Source of the DNA: Bacillota bacterium
GTDB taxonomy: Bacteria > Bacillota > Clostridia > Peptostreptococcales > Acidaminobacteraceae
Length of the DNA stretch: 64,000 nt
Assembly (NCBI GenBank): GCA_025210655.1
Contig: JAOARG010000031.1
Coordinates: 1-64,000, forward strand
Reading direction: 5' to 3'
Shown here: positions 10,233 through 18,494 of the stretch, in pieces
How the letters are laid out: every line of letters begins with the position of its first letter
How positions within the stretch are numbered: the first letter of the stretch is position 1
The notes under the pieces: generated by a model
Seen by the model: the letters and a program-made list of their open reading frames with translations, nothing else
Databases searched by the model: none
Told to the model about the DNA's origin: nothing
Position numbers and translations under genes: made by a program

Positions 10233-10790
10233 ATGATGAAAGAAGTAGTAGATTGGGTAAAATCAATAATAATAGCAGTAGTAGTAGCTCTTTTAATTAG
10301 CCAGTTTGTAAGGGGAACAACAGTATATAATACGTCTATGTACCCAAACATACTTCCTAAGGATCTTGTTATTATTGTAAAGACAATTACACCTGAAAGA
10401 GGAGATATAGTATCATTTAAGTCTGAAATAAATCTTACTAAAAGAGATATTGAAGGTTTAAGTCCATTTAAAAGACTTTTTGTAAGTGAAAAAAGCAAGA
10501 AAAACCTTATAAAGAGAGTAATTGGTCTTCCAGGTGATAAGGTTGATGTACAGGACGGAAAGGTATACATCAATGATGAGTTGTTTGTGGAGGATTATAT
10601 TGATGTAGAAACATTTGGAGATGTTCATATAGACAATATCCCAGATGGTAAACTTTTTGTTATGGGAGACAACAGACCTGTAAGTCTTGATTCAAGGGAC
10701 GAAAGGGTTGGCTTGATCGACCAAGGTAAAATAATTGGAAAAGCTGTGTTTAGAATTTTCCCATTCAATAGAATTGGGACTTTACATTAA
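10233..10790 (+). CDS. lepB: type I signal peptidase
   Basis: This membrane protease removes signal peptides from exported proteins. The 185-aa protein has one N-terminal membrane anchor (about residues 8-27). The catalytic serine is in NTSMYPNI and the lysine in KRVIGLPGDKV, followed by MGDNRPVSLDSR and a final hydrophobic IIGKAVFRIFP. All family boxes are present. AGGAGG lies just before tandem ATGs. Its insertion between tmk and darA departs from the usual Bacillus order. Confidence 0.93.
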   Translation: MMKEVVDWVKSIIIAVVVALLISQFVRGTTVYNTSMYPNILPKDLVIIVKTITPERGDIVSFKSEINLTKRDIEGLSPFKRLFVSEKSKKNLIKRVIGLPGDKVDVQDGKVYINDELFVEDYIDVETFGDVHIDNIPDGKLFVMGDNRPVSLDSRDERVGLIDQGKIIGKAVFRIFPFNRIGTLH

Positions 10791-10812
10791 ATCTTTGAGA
10801 GGACGTGATTTT

Positions 10813-11139
10813 ATGAAACTTGTTTTTGCTATTGTTCATGATGAGGATTCTAACATACTTATGGATAAACTGACAGAAAAAAGTTTTGGAGTTACAAAAC
10901 TTGCTTCCACAGGAGGATTTTTAAAATCTGGAAATACAACAATGATAATTGGTGTAAAAAAAGAGTTGGTAGATGAGGTTATTGATATAATTAGAAGTAC
11001 ATGCAAAACTAGAAAAGAAATGGCAACTCCTACTCCTATGCTTGCGGAGGGTGCTGGATTTATGGCTATGCCTGTTGAGATAACAGTAGGTGGAGCGACC
11101 ATTTTTGTAGTTGACGTAGAGAAGTACATGAAGGTTTAA
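10813..11139 (+). CDS. darA: cyclic di-AMP receptor, PII-like (DarA/PstA, YaaQ, DUF970)
   Basis: The 108-aa protein matches the DarA/PstA family: KLVFAIVHDEDSN at the start, KLASTGGFLKSGNTT, and GGATIFVVDVE at the end. Members are PII-like trimers that bind c-di-AMP; the downstream partner is still unclear. I use the ATG at 10813, with a GAGAGGACG ribosome site, instead of longer in-frame forms that run back into lepB. The position between tmk and holB is conserved. Confidence 0.92.
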   Translation: MKLVFAIVHDEDSNILMDKLTEKSFGVTKLASTGGFLKSGNTTMIIGVKKELVDEVIDIIRSTCKTRKEMATPTPMLAEGAGFMAMPVEITVGGATIFVVDVEKYMKV

Positions 11140-11157
11140 TGTACAGAGGTTTAGAAT

Positions 11158-12120
11158 ATGTTTTTTAATGAATTACTGGGTAATGACAATATAAAAGAAT
11201 TTTTGAATAGATCTATTGAAAGTGACAAAATAAGTCATTCATATATATTTGAAGGGCATGAATCTTTGGGGAAATTTTCTTTTGCCATGGAGTATGCAAA
11301 GCAATTACTTTGTAGTAGTGAAAATATGAATTATTGCTTGGAGAAGGTTGAGCATGGAAATCACCCTGATTTAAAAATAATTGAAATAGAGGGTAAATCA
11401 ATTAAGAACAAGCAAATTGAATCTTTTCAGGAATTTGTTCAGATCAAACCATATGAAGCTGAGAAAAAAGTAGTTATTATTAATGATGCAGAAAAGATGA
11501 CTACTAGTGCTCAAAATAGGATTCTAAAGGTTCTTGAAGAGCCACCTTCATATGGTGTGATTATTTTGGTGTGTAAAAATTCAATGGAGCTTCTTCCAAC
11601 TATAAAATCAAGGTGTCAACTTATTAAGTTTAATAGGGTAAGAAGGGATGAGATATCCAAATTTATTTGTGACAAGTACTCTGTTGAAGAGGAAAAGGGA
11701 AAGGTACTTTCTATCTTATCTGATGGAGCTGTTGGAAAAGCAATAGAGTTAGTTGAGTCAAAGACATATAATGAGAAAAGGGATTTTGTAATAGGGATTC
11801 CAAGAATGATAACTGAAGGCCAATTGAAAGTAATCAGAATAAATAAGTTTCTTAATGACAATAAGGAAAATATATCTGAAATATTTGGTATTCTTAGATC
11901 ATGGTTAAGGGATTTATTATTCTATTTTGAAATCGGAGAAAGTGATTTATTAGTAAATATAGACTATATATTTGACATGAGGGAACAATTGAAATATATT
12001 GATGGAGAGAAGTTAATTAAGTATATAAAAATACTTGACCATACAGAAGATAGAATTAGTAGAAATGTTAATTTCAATCTAGCAATAGATAATATGCTTT
12101 TAAATTGGCAGGAGGTTTAG
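11158..12120 (+). CDS. holB: DNA polymerase III delta-prime subunit
   Basis: The 320-aa protein is a clamp-loader AAA+ subunit. The P-loop is degenerate (FEGHESLGKFSFA), as usual for delta-prime, which binds but does not hydrolyse ATP. The sensor region (NRILKVLEEPPSYGVIILV) and the SRC motif (KSRCQLIKF) are present. It loads the sliding clamp together with the tau/gamma and delta subunits. Its stop is one base before the ricT start, so the two are probably translationally linked. Confidence 0.92.
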   Translation: MFFNELLGNDNIKEFLNRSIESDKISHSYIFEGHESLGKFSFAMEYAKQLLCSSENMNYCLEKVEHGNHPDLKIIEIEGKSIKNKQIESFQEFVQIKPYEAEKKVVIINDAEKMTTSAQNRILKVLEEPPSYGVIILVCKNSMELLPTIKSRCQLIKFNRVRRDEISKFICDKYSVEEEKGKVLSILSDGAVGKAIELVESKTYNEKRDFVIGIPRMITEGQLKVIRINKFLNDNKENISEIFGILRSWLRDLLFYFEIGESDLLVNIDYIFDMREQLKYIDGEKLIKYIKILDHTEDRISRNVNFNLAIDNMLLNWQEV

Positions 12121-12121
12121 A

Positions 12122-13234
12122 ATGGTAAAAGTTGTAGGAATCAGATTCAAAAAATCTGGAAAGATCTATTACTTCGATCCCAAGGATTTTGATATAGAAA
12201 AAGATGAAAATGTAATAGTTGAAACTGCAAGGGGAATAGAATTTGGTGTAGCAGTTTTAGGTATAAGGTTTGTAGCTGAAGACAATATTGTACAACCTTT
12301 AAAAGAAGTAATTAGAATTGCAACAGAAGAAGATGTTAAAAGACATGTTGAAAATAAGGAAAAGGCAAAAGAAGCTTTTGATGTGTGCCTGGAAAAAATT
12401 CAGAAACATGAACTTGTTATGAAACTTATTGATGTTGAGTATACTTTTGATAATAATAAAGTAATATTTTATTTTACAGCAGAAGGAAGAGTTGACTTTA
12501 GAGAATTAGTTAAGGATTTGGCTTCCGTATTTAGAACTAGAATCGAATTAAGACAGATCGGTGTTAGGGATGAAGCTAAAATGCTTAATGGAATAGGACA
12601 GTGCGGTGTTCCATTATGTTGTGCCAATTGGTTAGGTGATTTTGAGCCAGTGTCCATTAGAATGGCCAAGGATCAAAATCTTTCACTGAATCCAACTAAA
12701 ATATCTGGAATCTGTGGTAGACTAATGTGTTGTCTTAAATATGAGCATGATGTATATGTTGATGGTAAAAAGAAAATGCCTAAAGTAGGGGAAAAAGTAA
12801 ATACTCCAGAAGGTTTGGCAGTTGTTATGGATAGTAATATTCTTAAGGAAGAAGTAAAGGTAAGACTGGTAATTGAAAAGAAAAATGGTGAAACTGCCCT
12901 TGGGGATGATATGATAACTTTTAAGAACAAGGAGATTAAGAGATCTTCTAAAAAGCCATGTGATACATCAAAAGATTGTAATGGTGGTTGTTGTTCTAAA
13001 AAGCCTGGTGAGATTGACAAAGATCAAGTTGACAAAAAGGAAACTGATAAAAAAGTAGCTGATAAAAAAGTAACTGATAATAGGGCTTCAGAAAAGAAGG
13101 TATCTGATAAAAAGCCGTATAAGAAGAAGCAAGAATATAAAAAGCCAGATCATAGAAAACCAGATCATAGAAAAACTGATAAAAGAAAAACAGAAAATAA
13201 AAGAGCAGAAAAAGACAATAAGATAGAAGAATAA
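12122..13234 (+). CDS. ricT: PSP1-domain protein RicT (YaaT) with a long basic tail
   Basis: The 370-aa protein has the full PSP1 core (about residues 1-270) with the cysteine motifs GQCGVPLCCANWL and SGICGRLMCCLKYE. In B. subtilis RicT acts with RicA and RicF, and Fe-S clusters, to help RNase Y process mRNA and to influence sporulation and competence. The last 90 residues are low complexity, with repeats of DKK and K/R/H-rich blocks (PDHRKPDHRKTDKRK), plus a CGGCC-like cysteine patch near residue 285. The tail may bind RNA; that is inference. Confidence 0.9.
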   Translation: MVKVVGIRFKKSGKIYYFDPKDFDIEKDENVIVETARGIEFGVAVLGIRFVAEDNIVQPLKEVIRIATEEDVKRHVENKEKAKEAFDVCLEKIQKHELVMKLIDVEYTFDNNKVIFYFTAEGRVDFRELVKDLASVFRTRIELRQIGVRDEAKMLNGIGQCGVPLCCANWLGDFEPVSIRMAKDQNLSLNPTKISGICGRLMCCLKYEHDVYVDGKKKMPKVGEKVNTPEGLAVVMDSNILKEEVKVRLVIEKKNGETALGDDMITFKNKEIKRSSKKPCDTSKDCNGGCCSKKPGEIDKDQVDKKETDKKVADKKVTDNRASEKKVSDKKPYKKKQEYKKPDHRKPDHRKTDKRKTENKRAEKDNKIEE

Positions 13235-13293
13235 AAGTGAAAATTAGGCTCCATGTTGAGGTCAATAGATTTCAATATGGGGCTATTTTAAAA

Positions 13294-14085
13294 ATGACTA
13301 AGGGGAAAGAAAGATTGGATAAATATTTAAAAGATAATGAGAGACTTGATGACTTACAACTTAAGGGCTTTAAAATCATTCAGAATCCAGAGTGGTTTTG
13401 TTTTGGAATAGATGCAGTAATTTTAAGTGACTTTGTTAAGGTCTCAAGAAAAAGTAGAGTTGTGGAGTTTGGAACTGGTACGGGTATAATACCTTTGCTA
13501 ATTGAAGGTAAAAAAAGTCCTAAGGAAATACTTGCTTTTGAGATTCAAAAGGATGTAGCTGATATGGCGAAAAGATCAGTTGAATTAAACAATCTTCAGG
13601 AAAAAATAAATATAGTAAATGATGATTTAAATAATGTACTTGATCATGTGGACAAGGCTTCTGTAGATGTTGTGGTATCTAATCCACCTTACATGCCTGC
13701 AGGTGTTGGTATTGTAAATCCCCATGATAATAAGGCGATATCGAGACATGAAATCATGTGTACACTTGAGGATATAATTAGTAATGCTTCTAAAATTCTT
13801 AAGTATAGGGGTAGTCTATTTATGGTTCATAGACCAGGTAGACTTGTTGATATAATCATGCTTATGAAAAAATATGACATAGAACCTAAAATAATAAGAT
13901 TTGTACATCCTAAAAGTGATAAAAAACCTAATATAATGCTTATCAAGGGTACTAAGAAAGGTGGAGAAGAGTTGAAAATCTTAGATCCCCTTGTAGTTTA
14001 TAATAATGATGGATCCTATACAGATGAAATTTATAGAATCTATGACAGTCAAAATATAGATGTATTTGATAAAAGGAGTAAGTAA
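13294..14085 (+). CDS. tRNA1(Val) A37 N6-methyltransferase-like protein (TrmN6/YabB)
   Basis: This Rossmann-fold SAM methyltransferase has motif I VVEFGTGTGIIPL near residue 55 and the catalytic NPPY motif in VVSNPPYMPAG, which marks adenine-N6 or glutamine methylation. The start ERLDDLQLKGFKIIQNPEWF is typical of YabB/TrmN6. I prefer the ATG at 13294 (263 aa) by family length. A GTG at 13237, 2 bases after ricT, would add 19 unconserved residues. Neither start has a strong ribosome site. It is followed by rsmI, as in other Firmicutes. Confidence 0.85.
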   Translation: MTKGKERLDKYLKDNERLDDLQLKGFKIIQNPEWFCFGIDAVILSDFVKVSRKSRVVEFGTGTGIIPLLIEGKKSPKEILAFEIQKDVADMAKRSVELNNLQEKINIVNDDLNNVLDHVDKASVDVVVSNPPYMPAGVGIVNPHDNKAISRHEIMCTLEDIISNASKILKYRGSLFMVHRPGRLVDIIMLMKKYDIEPKIIRFVHPKSDKKPNIMLIKGTKKGGEELKILDPLVVYNNDGSYTDEIYRIYDSQNIDVFDKRSK

Positions 14086-14086
14086 A

Positions 14087-14914
14087 ATGGGAAAATTATT
14101 TATTTGTCCTACCCCAATAGGTAATCTTGAAGATATAAGTTACAGGGTTTTAAAAACTCTTGAAAATGTAGATTTAATAGCCGCTGAAGATACAAGACAT
14201 TCTAGAAAACTACTTAACCATTTTGAAATAGATAAAAAACTAGTTTCTTATCACGAGCATAATAAAGATGTATCAGGTAGAAGGCTTGTTGAAGACATGC
14301 TGTCAGGAAAAGATATTGCCTTGGTTTCAGATGCTGGTATGCCTGGAATTTCTGATCCGGGGGAAGATTTGGTTAAACTATGTATAAGTGAAAATATTCA
14401 GGTTGAGGTTTTACCGGGTGCAAGTGCCTTTACCCTTGGACTTGTTTTATCTGGATTTGATACAAGTAGATTTATATTTGAAGGTTTTTTAAGTAGAAAG
14501 AAGAAACAAAAGGCTGAGAAGCTTGAAGAGTTAAAGTATGAAAAAAGAACAATAATTTTTTATGAATCTCCCCACAGACTTGTGGAAACATTAGAGATAA
14601 TGGAAAAAGTTCTTGGAAATAGACAAATATCTATTTCAAGGGAATTAACTAAGATACATGAAGAAACACTTAGAATGGATATACTTTCAGCTGTAAGGCA
14701 CTTTAATGAGAAGTCTCCCAAGGGAGAATTTGTACTTGTACTTGAGGGTAGTAATGAAGAAGCATCAGAAGAGTTTTGGTTAGACATGGAGATTGAGGAG
14801 CATATAAGACATTATATGGACAGTGGAAACAGTAAAAAAGACGCTGTTAAAATGGTTGCAAAGGATAGGGGCGTTAAGAAATCTGATATATATAAATATT
14901 CTATTGATATGTAA
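14087..14914 (+). CDS. rsmI: 16S rRNA (cytidine-1402) 2'-O-methyltransferase
   Basis: The 275-aa enzyme belongs to the tetrapyrrole methylase fold. It shows CPTPIGNLEDISYRVLK at the N-terminus, AAEDTRHSRKLL, VSDAGMPGISDPGEDLV and VLPGASAF, all RsmI hallmarks. It modifies C1402 in the ribosomal decoding centre. I chose the ATG at 14087 because AAAGGAG lies 8-10 bases upstream; the start overlaps nothing and follows the TrmN6-like stop by one base. A TAG-arm terminator element follows. Confidence 0.94.
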   Translation: MGKLFICPTPIGNLEDISYRVLKTLENVDLIAAEDTRHSRKLLNHFEIDKKLVSYHEHNKDVSGRRLVEDMLSGKDIALVSDAGMPGISDPGEDLVKLCISENIQVEVLPGASAFTLGLVLSGFDTSRFIFEGFLSRKKKQKAEKLEELKYEKRTIIFYESPHRLVETLEIMEKVLGNRQISISRELTKIHEETLRMDILSAVRHFNEKSPKGEFVLVLEGSNEEASEEFWLDMEIEEHIRHYMDSGNSKKDAVKMVAKDRGVKKSDIYKYSIDM

Positions 14915-14915
14915 A

Positions 14916-15020
14916 TCTAGTAGATCGTGGTTAGATGTTAGTAGTTAGAGTAGAAAAGCCTTATTTTGCAATTTGCAAAATAAGGCTTTAAGTTTCTCTA
15001 ACTACTATCTACAGTATTAA
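14916..15020. repeat. TAG-arm terminator element, copy 2
   Basis: Left arm words (GTTAGATGTTAGTAGTTAG) and right arm words (CTCTAACTACTATCTAC) flank a 16-bp hairpin at 14955-14989 (AAAGCCTTATTTTGC pairing with GCAAAATAAGGCTTT). It separates the convergent rsmI and abrB genes and should end both transcripts. Confidence 0.75.
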
Positions 15021-15023
15021 ATG

Positions 15024-15266
15024 CTATAAACTAGCAATATCATCAATACATGATGGACAAATGTTTTTACCTTTAAGGTTTTTAACACCTTTAGCTTGTC
15101 CACAGAAAATACATGCTGGCTCGTATTTCTTAAGAATAATAGTATCTCCCTCAACGAAAATTTCTAAAGCGTCTTTCTCGCCAATAGAAAGAGTTCTTCT
15201 TAACTCGATAGGAATAACTACTCTTCCTAACTCGTCAACTTTTCTTGTGATCCCAGTTGATTTCAT
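15024..15266 (-). CDS. abrB: AbrB-family transition-state regulator
   Basis: The 80-aa protein has the N-terminal swapped-hairpin AbrB/SpoVT DNA-binding domain (STGITRKVDELGRVVIPIEL, then RRTLSIGEKDALEIFVEGD). A C-terminal Cx2C...Cx2C knuckle (CIFCGQ, CPSCID) is typical of clostridial AbrB. It should be a dimeric or tetrameric regulator of post-exponential genes. A GAGGAGG ribosome site precedes the ATG. It stands upstream of metG, as in Bacillus, but in the opposite direction. Confidence 0.92.
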   Translation of the reverse strand: MKSTGITRKVDELGRVVIPIELRRTLSIGEKDALEIFVEGDTIILKKYEPACIFCGQAKGVKNLKGKNICPSCIDDIASL

Positions 15267-15626
15267 TTAAATCCTCCTCAATAATTGATAATTTATATAT
15301 CAGTAAAAATTAATAACAAAATATGTCCTACCCACCATAATTCATACGATATATACCCATTTTCTTCAATTTATGCTACAACTTTTGGTAATTACTTTAG
15401 ATGAAAAAGAACATATATGCCTTACCATTATAACATATATTTATTAATGTTAAATAAGGTAAAATTAAAAAAATGCACAAAATGATAGTCAAATGTGTAA
15501 AAAATGCAAGGAGAATATATGGATTATTGTAAAAAATACACAAAGAGTACAAAAGTTAAGAAAATGTTTACATAATCTACAAAATGAGAATAAATAATAA
15601 TATCAAGGTTGATAGGAGTGTTGATA
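15267..15626. other. AT-rich divergent intergenic region
   Basis: This 360-base gap separates abrB (minus) from the HD-domain gene (plus), so both promoters should lie here. I see no structured RNA, terminator or inverted repeat of note. One 18-codon frame (15519-15575) has a strong AAGGAG site but no other support. Confidence 0.5.
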
Positions 15627-16988
15627 ATGGATAAATTACTGGAATTACTTAGAAGTTTTCATACAGATAGCATATATTTGTTTGGAGAAAGTGTTATAGA
15701 TATAAGGAAATTGGGAGCAATAGTAAATTATAAGATAGCTACAAAATTTGATATTAAGAGTATTTTCTCAGAAATATCTCAAAAATTTGATATGGAATAC
15801 TATAATATCAAGGATAATTATATTTATATTGTTATAAATGACAGAATGGTGATAGAGATATTTGGTCTAACAGAGGACCTTTCATTTGAAGAATTTTTAA
15901 TGTCTAGGGAACTTAACATTGAGCGTATTGGAATGGACCTTGATATGAATATACTATATGATTTTGCTGAGAATGGAATTAATAGCAAGATAATTGAAGT
16001 TGTAAGGAATTGTTGTGTAGAAAATCCTCTTAGGACCTTATTTAATATTGTAAGAATGATGTCGAAGTATAGTTTTAAAATTTCAAATAATACTGTTCTT
16101 TATTTAAGTAATGAAAAATTTGATAATACAGTTGATTCTTATGAAACTAGAAATTTACTCTTCACAGTTCTTTCTAATAAAAACAGTTATTTGTTTTTTA
16201 AGTATCTAGATAATTTTAATGTTATAGATAAGATTTTTCCTGAAGTATACGAAATGAAGGAAGTTGGAGAATGTAAATATCATGTTGTTGATACATGGAC
16301 CCATTCCCTTTATACTCTTGAGGTTCTAGAAGAAATAATTTATTCCAATGGATATTTTGAGGATCACGTTAAAAAATCCTATGAAAATCATACTTCAAGG
16401 GAATATGAGAATGGAATAATTCATATTGAGATGCTAAAACTTGCTGCTTTTTTCCATGATGTTGGGAAACCATCAGCAATGTGGATAGATAATACAGGCC
16501 GTGTGAGATTTAAGGGCCATGAGATAACTGGAGAGGAGATTGTTGGTGATATTGGTGAGAGGGTGAGACTTACTGATAATCAAATTGGATATCTAAAAAG
16601 AATGGTTAGGGAACACATGAGACCCCTAGTCCTATATAAGAGTAATAATCTAAGTAAAAATTCTCTTAATGAGCTGTTTTCTCTTTTTAAGGAAGAGGTA
16701 CATGATATCTTACTTATAGGACTGGCTGATATAATTGCTACAAGGAGATTATTAGATCCAAGTGAAGAAATGGGAATATATAAAATATATATTGAGTATA
16801 TGATGAATAATTACTTGGTTAGATATAAACCCCTATATGAAATTAGAAATATGAATAAACTTAAGCAAATGAAAAGTGACTTTCCAGATGACTATGAAAG
16901 ACTTCTAGATACACTAGTAAGTGAGATTTATCTAGGGAATGTAAAGCAGACTGAAGAAGGAATAACTGCTTTTATTGAGAATATTTAG
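15627..16988 (+). CDS. HD-domain protein related to PcnB/CCA-adding enzymes, nucleotidyltransferase head apparently inactive
   Basis: The 453-aa protein follows the layout of tRNA nucleotidyltransferases plus an HD domain. In the N-terminal part the expected GGxxRD and DxD residues are absent (LFGESVIDIRKLG, YIYIVINDRMVIEIF), so nucleotide transfer is unlikely. The HD phosphohydrolase half is intact by eye: TWTHSLYTLEV, AAFFHDVGKPSAMW, FKGHEITGEEI and REHMRPL supply metal ligands. It may hydrolyse a cyclic phosphate on tRNA or a nucleotide. I use the ATG at 15627 with AGGAG upstream instead of an earlier TTG. Confidence 0.75.
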   Translation: MDKLLELLRSFHTDSIYLFGESVIDIRKLGAIVNYKIATKFDIKSIFSEISQKFDMEYYNIKDNYIYIVINDRMVIEIFGLTEDLSFEEFLMSRELNIERIGMDLDMNILYDFAENGINSKIIEVVRNCCVENPLRTLFNIVRMMSKYSFKISNNTVLYLSNEKFDNTVDSYETRNLLFTVLSNKNSYLFFKYLDNFNVIDKIFPEVYEMKEVGECKYHVVDTWTHSLYTLEVLEEIIYSNGYFEDHVKKSYENHTSREYENGIIHIEMLKLAAFFHDVGKPSAMWIDNTGRVRFKGHEITGEEIVGDIGERVRLTDNQIGYLKRMVREHMRPLVLYKSNNLSKNSLNELFSLFKEEVHDILLIGLADIIATRRLLDPSEEMGIYKIYIEYMMNNYLVRYKPLYEIRNMNKLKQMKSDFPDDYERLLDTLVSEIYLGNVKQTEEGITAFIENI

Positions 16989-16993
16989 AATAA

Positions 16994-17022
16994 AAAAGGA
17001 ACTCATTTGAGTTCCTTAAATT
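16994..17022. terminator. bidirectional terminator
   Basis: AAGGAACTCA and TGAGTTCCTT pair around a short loop between convergent genes. The T-run is best on the minus-strand transcript. Confidence 0.7.
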
Positions 17023-17492
17023 TATAAATCATTCTTTATATCTTCATACTGTTTCTTTATTTTGTCAAAGGTTTCTTCTTTTGACTCTTCACTGTCGTCC
17101 TTATCTTTTCTTGAAACAAAAGAAAGGAAAGATTTAAGACTAGTAAGACTTTGTACAAATGAAGTAAGTCCTTTTATTACATCATTATTTTCTGCCATTT
17201 TACTTGTAACAGAATTACTACTTTTGGCTATATTGTCAACTGTACCTCTGAATGCACCTACATCATGGGCAATTTCTTCAGTAATATCATTTACACTTTT
17301 AGTTATACCGGGAAGTTCATTTATGATAAGATCAACATTATCCTTATTGTCATTAACTATCTTATTAACATCTTTTACGGTTTCATATAGTTTCTTAAGG
17401 ATGAGGATAAGATATGTAATAATAACTAGAACACCAATAACTATTAAAAGAGTTCCAAAATCCTTAAGAGTAAATGTAATCGAGTAGTTCAT
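17022..17492 (-). CDS. DUF948-like membrane-anchored coiled-coil protein
   Basis: The 156-aa protein has one N-terminal membrane span (about residues 13-33, LLIVIGVLVIITYLILIL). A long polar helical part follows with evenly spaced V/I/L (DVNKIVNDNKDNVDLIINEL onward), typical of the DUF948 group annotated as general stress or chemotaxis-like proteins. The C-terminus is acidic and lysine rich. It probably forms a cytoplasmic or surface coiled coil; no enzymatic motif is visible. Confidence 0.6.
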   Translation of the reverse strand: MNYSITFTLKDFGTLLIVIGVLVIITYLILILKKLYETVKDVNKIVNDNKDNVDLIINELPGITKSVNDITEEIAHDVGAFRGTVDNIAKSSNSVTSKMAENNDVIKGLTSFVQSLTSLKSFLSFVSRKDKDDSEESKEETFDKIKKQYEDIKNDL

Positions 17493-17625
17493 ATAATCCC
17501 TCCATATTTAAATAGTTTCTAAATATATTGTATCGTCTTTTTATAATAAATAAAAGGCTATGGGGAAAGATACCCAGAAAATTGTTGATAAACTCATGAA
17601 ATGTGGAAAAAAAATTAAAAACTGT

Positions 17626-17640
17626 GGATTTATCCACAGT
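17626..17640. promoter_or_regulatory. perfect DnaA-box match TTATCCACA in a small palindrome
   Basis: ACTGTGGATT-TATCCACAGT is a perfect 20-base palindrome and contains TTATCCACA at 17630-17638. It lies in the gap between two minus-strand genes, just before a minus-strand terminator. Binding by DnaA is possible; a single box is weak evidence. Confidence 0.35.
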
Positions 17641-17642
17641 AA

Positions 17643-17671
17643 AAAACCTAAGGCTAAACCTTAGGTTAAAT
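17643..17671 (-). terminator. terminator of the 128-aa protein gene
   Basis: AACCTAAGG and CCTTAGGTT form a perfect 9-bp stem with a 5-base loop. On the minus strand it is followed by a run of T. Confidence 0.85.
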
Positions 17672-18058
17672 TTAATTCAATGAAGTCCTCAAACTATATT
17701 CTTTACCATCAATAAATATTGATTTAGCTTCAATAAATATTGAAGAGTTTTTAAAATCTAGTGCAAAATTTGGTACTGACATTACTGGGGATTCATCATA
17801 AGCATATTCAGCTTTAGAAAATTCACCGAATCCTGAACTGTAATATGAAATTGAATTTATGTCTTCTAGTTCTTCTATGTTATTTTCAGACTCAATAAAA
17901 AAGAAAGAGTCAACTTTTCCAAAAATTATTTCAGTAGTTTCTTGGGACTTGTTTTTTAATTTAAAGGAAATAGTGTCCCCTGTAAAGTTAAAATAAAGGT
18001 TTTCTATTTTGCCTTTTCCTTTTTCAACCAAGACTTTATTTAGTTCAACTAAACTCAA
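17672..18058 (-). CDS. conserved hypothetical protein, 128 aa
   Basis: The soluble, acidic protein has alternating strand-like segments (ENLYFNFTGDTISFKLKNKS, ALDFKNSSIFIEAKSIFIDG) and no membrane span, cysteine or catalytic motif. A GGAGGTAAC ribosome site supports the ATG. It has its own terminator and lies alone upstream of the metG leader on the opposite strand. I do not recognise the family. Confidence 0.55.
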   Translation of the reverse strand: MSLVELNKVLVEKGKGKIENLYFNFTGDTISFKLKNKSQETTEIIFGKVDSFFFIESENNIEELEDINSISYYSSGFGEFSKAEYAYDESPVMSVPNFALDFKNSSIFIEAKSIFIDGKEYSLRTSLN

Positions 18059-18204
18059 ATTGTTACCTCCTTAATATATGACTATTTATTTTTATCATAA
18101 GTAAATTTAAAATTCAATAGAAAAGATATAAAAATGGATATTATATTTTTACATAAGTCCCTTCTTGACATTATCCTGTTAAGATGTATAATTAGAAAAT
18201 AAAA

Positions 18205-18444
18205 GCTATGAAGGAAAGAGTAAATTGACTAAAGTTTTTAGAGAGCTGATGTTTGGGTGAAAATCAGTAACGATGGTCTTTTGAATATGGCTCCGGAGCT
18301 GTGATGTTGAATAATTAGACATCAACGATTTGCCCCCGTTATTGGGCATGTGTTTGATACACTATGAGGCCTATTTGGTAACAAATTGGTGAATTAGGGT
18401 GGTACCGCGATTCTTTCGTCCCTGGGGATGAGGGGATTTTTTTT
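18205..18444 (+). promoter_or_regulatory. T-box riboswitch for metG (Met specifier ATG)
   Basis: The consensus AGGGTGGTACCGCGA lies at 18396-18410, followed by a terminator stem GTCCCT/AGGGGAT and eight T (18418-18444). The Stem I text TGAAT-ATG-G puts a methionine codon at 18287-18289, aligned with the specifiers of the serS and trpS leaders. Uncharged initiator or elongator tRNA-Met should relieve termination. The 5' boundary is approximate. Confidence 0.92.
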
Positions 18445-18494
18445 GTTTTTGAAAATAATAAAGATTTATATAAATTAATTAAGGAGGAGTTAAA

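Noticed and set aside
10735-10812. Longer N-terminus for the c-di-AMP receptor
   Set aside because: It would overlap lepB in another frame; the ATG at 10813 has a ribosome site and fits the family start.
15519-15575. 18-codon frame with a strong AAGGAG site before the HD-domain gene
   Set aside because: Too short, no terminator or attenuator after it and no recognisable sequence; kept only as a note.
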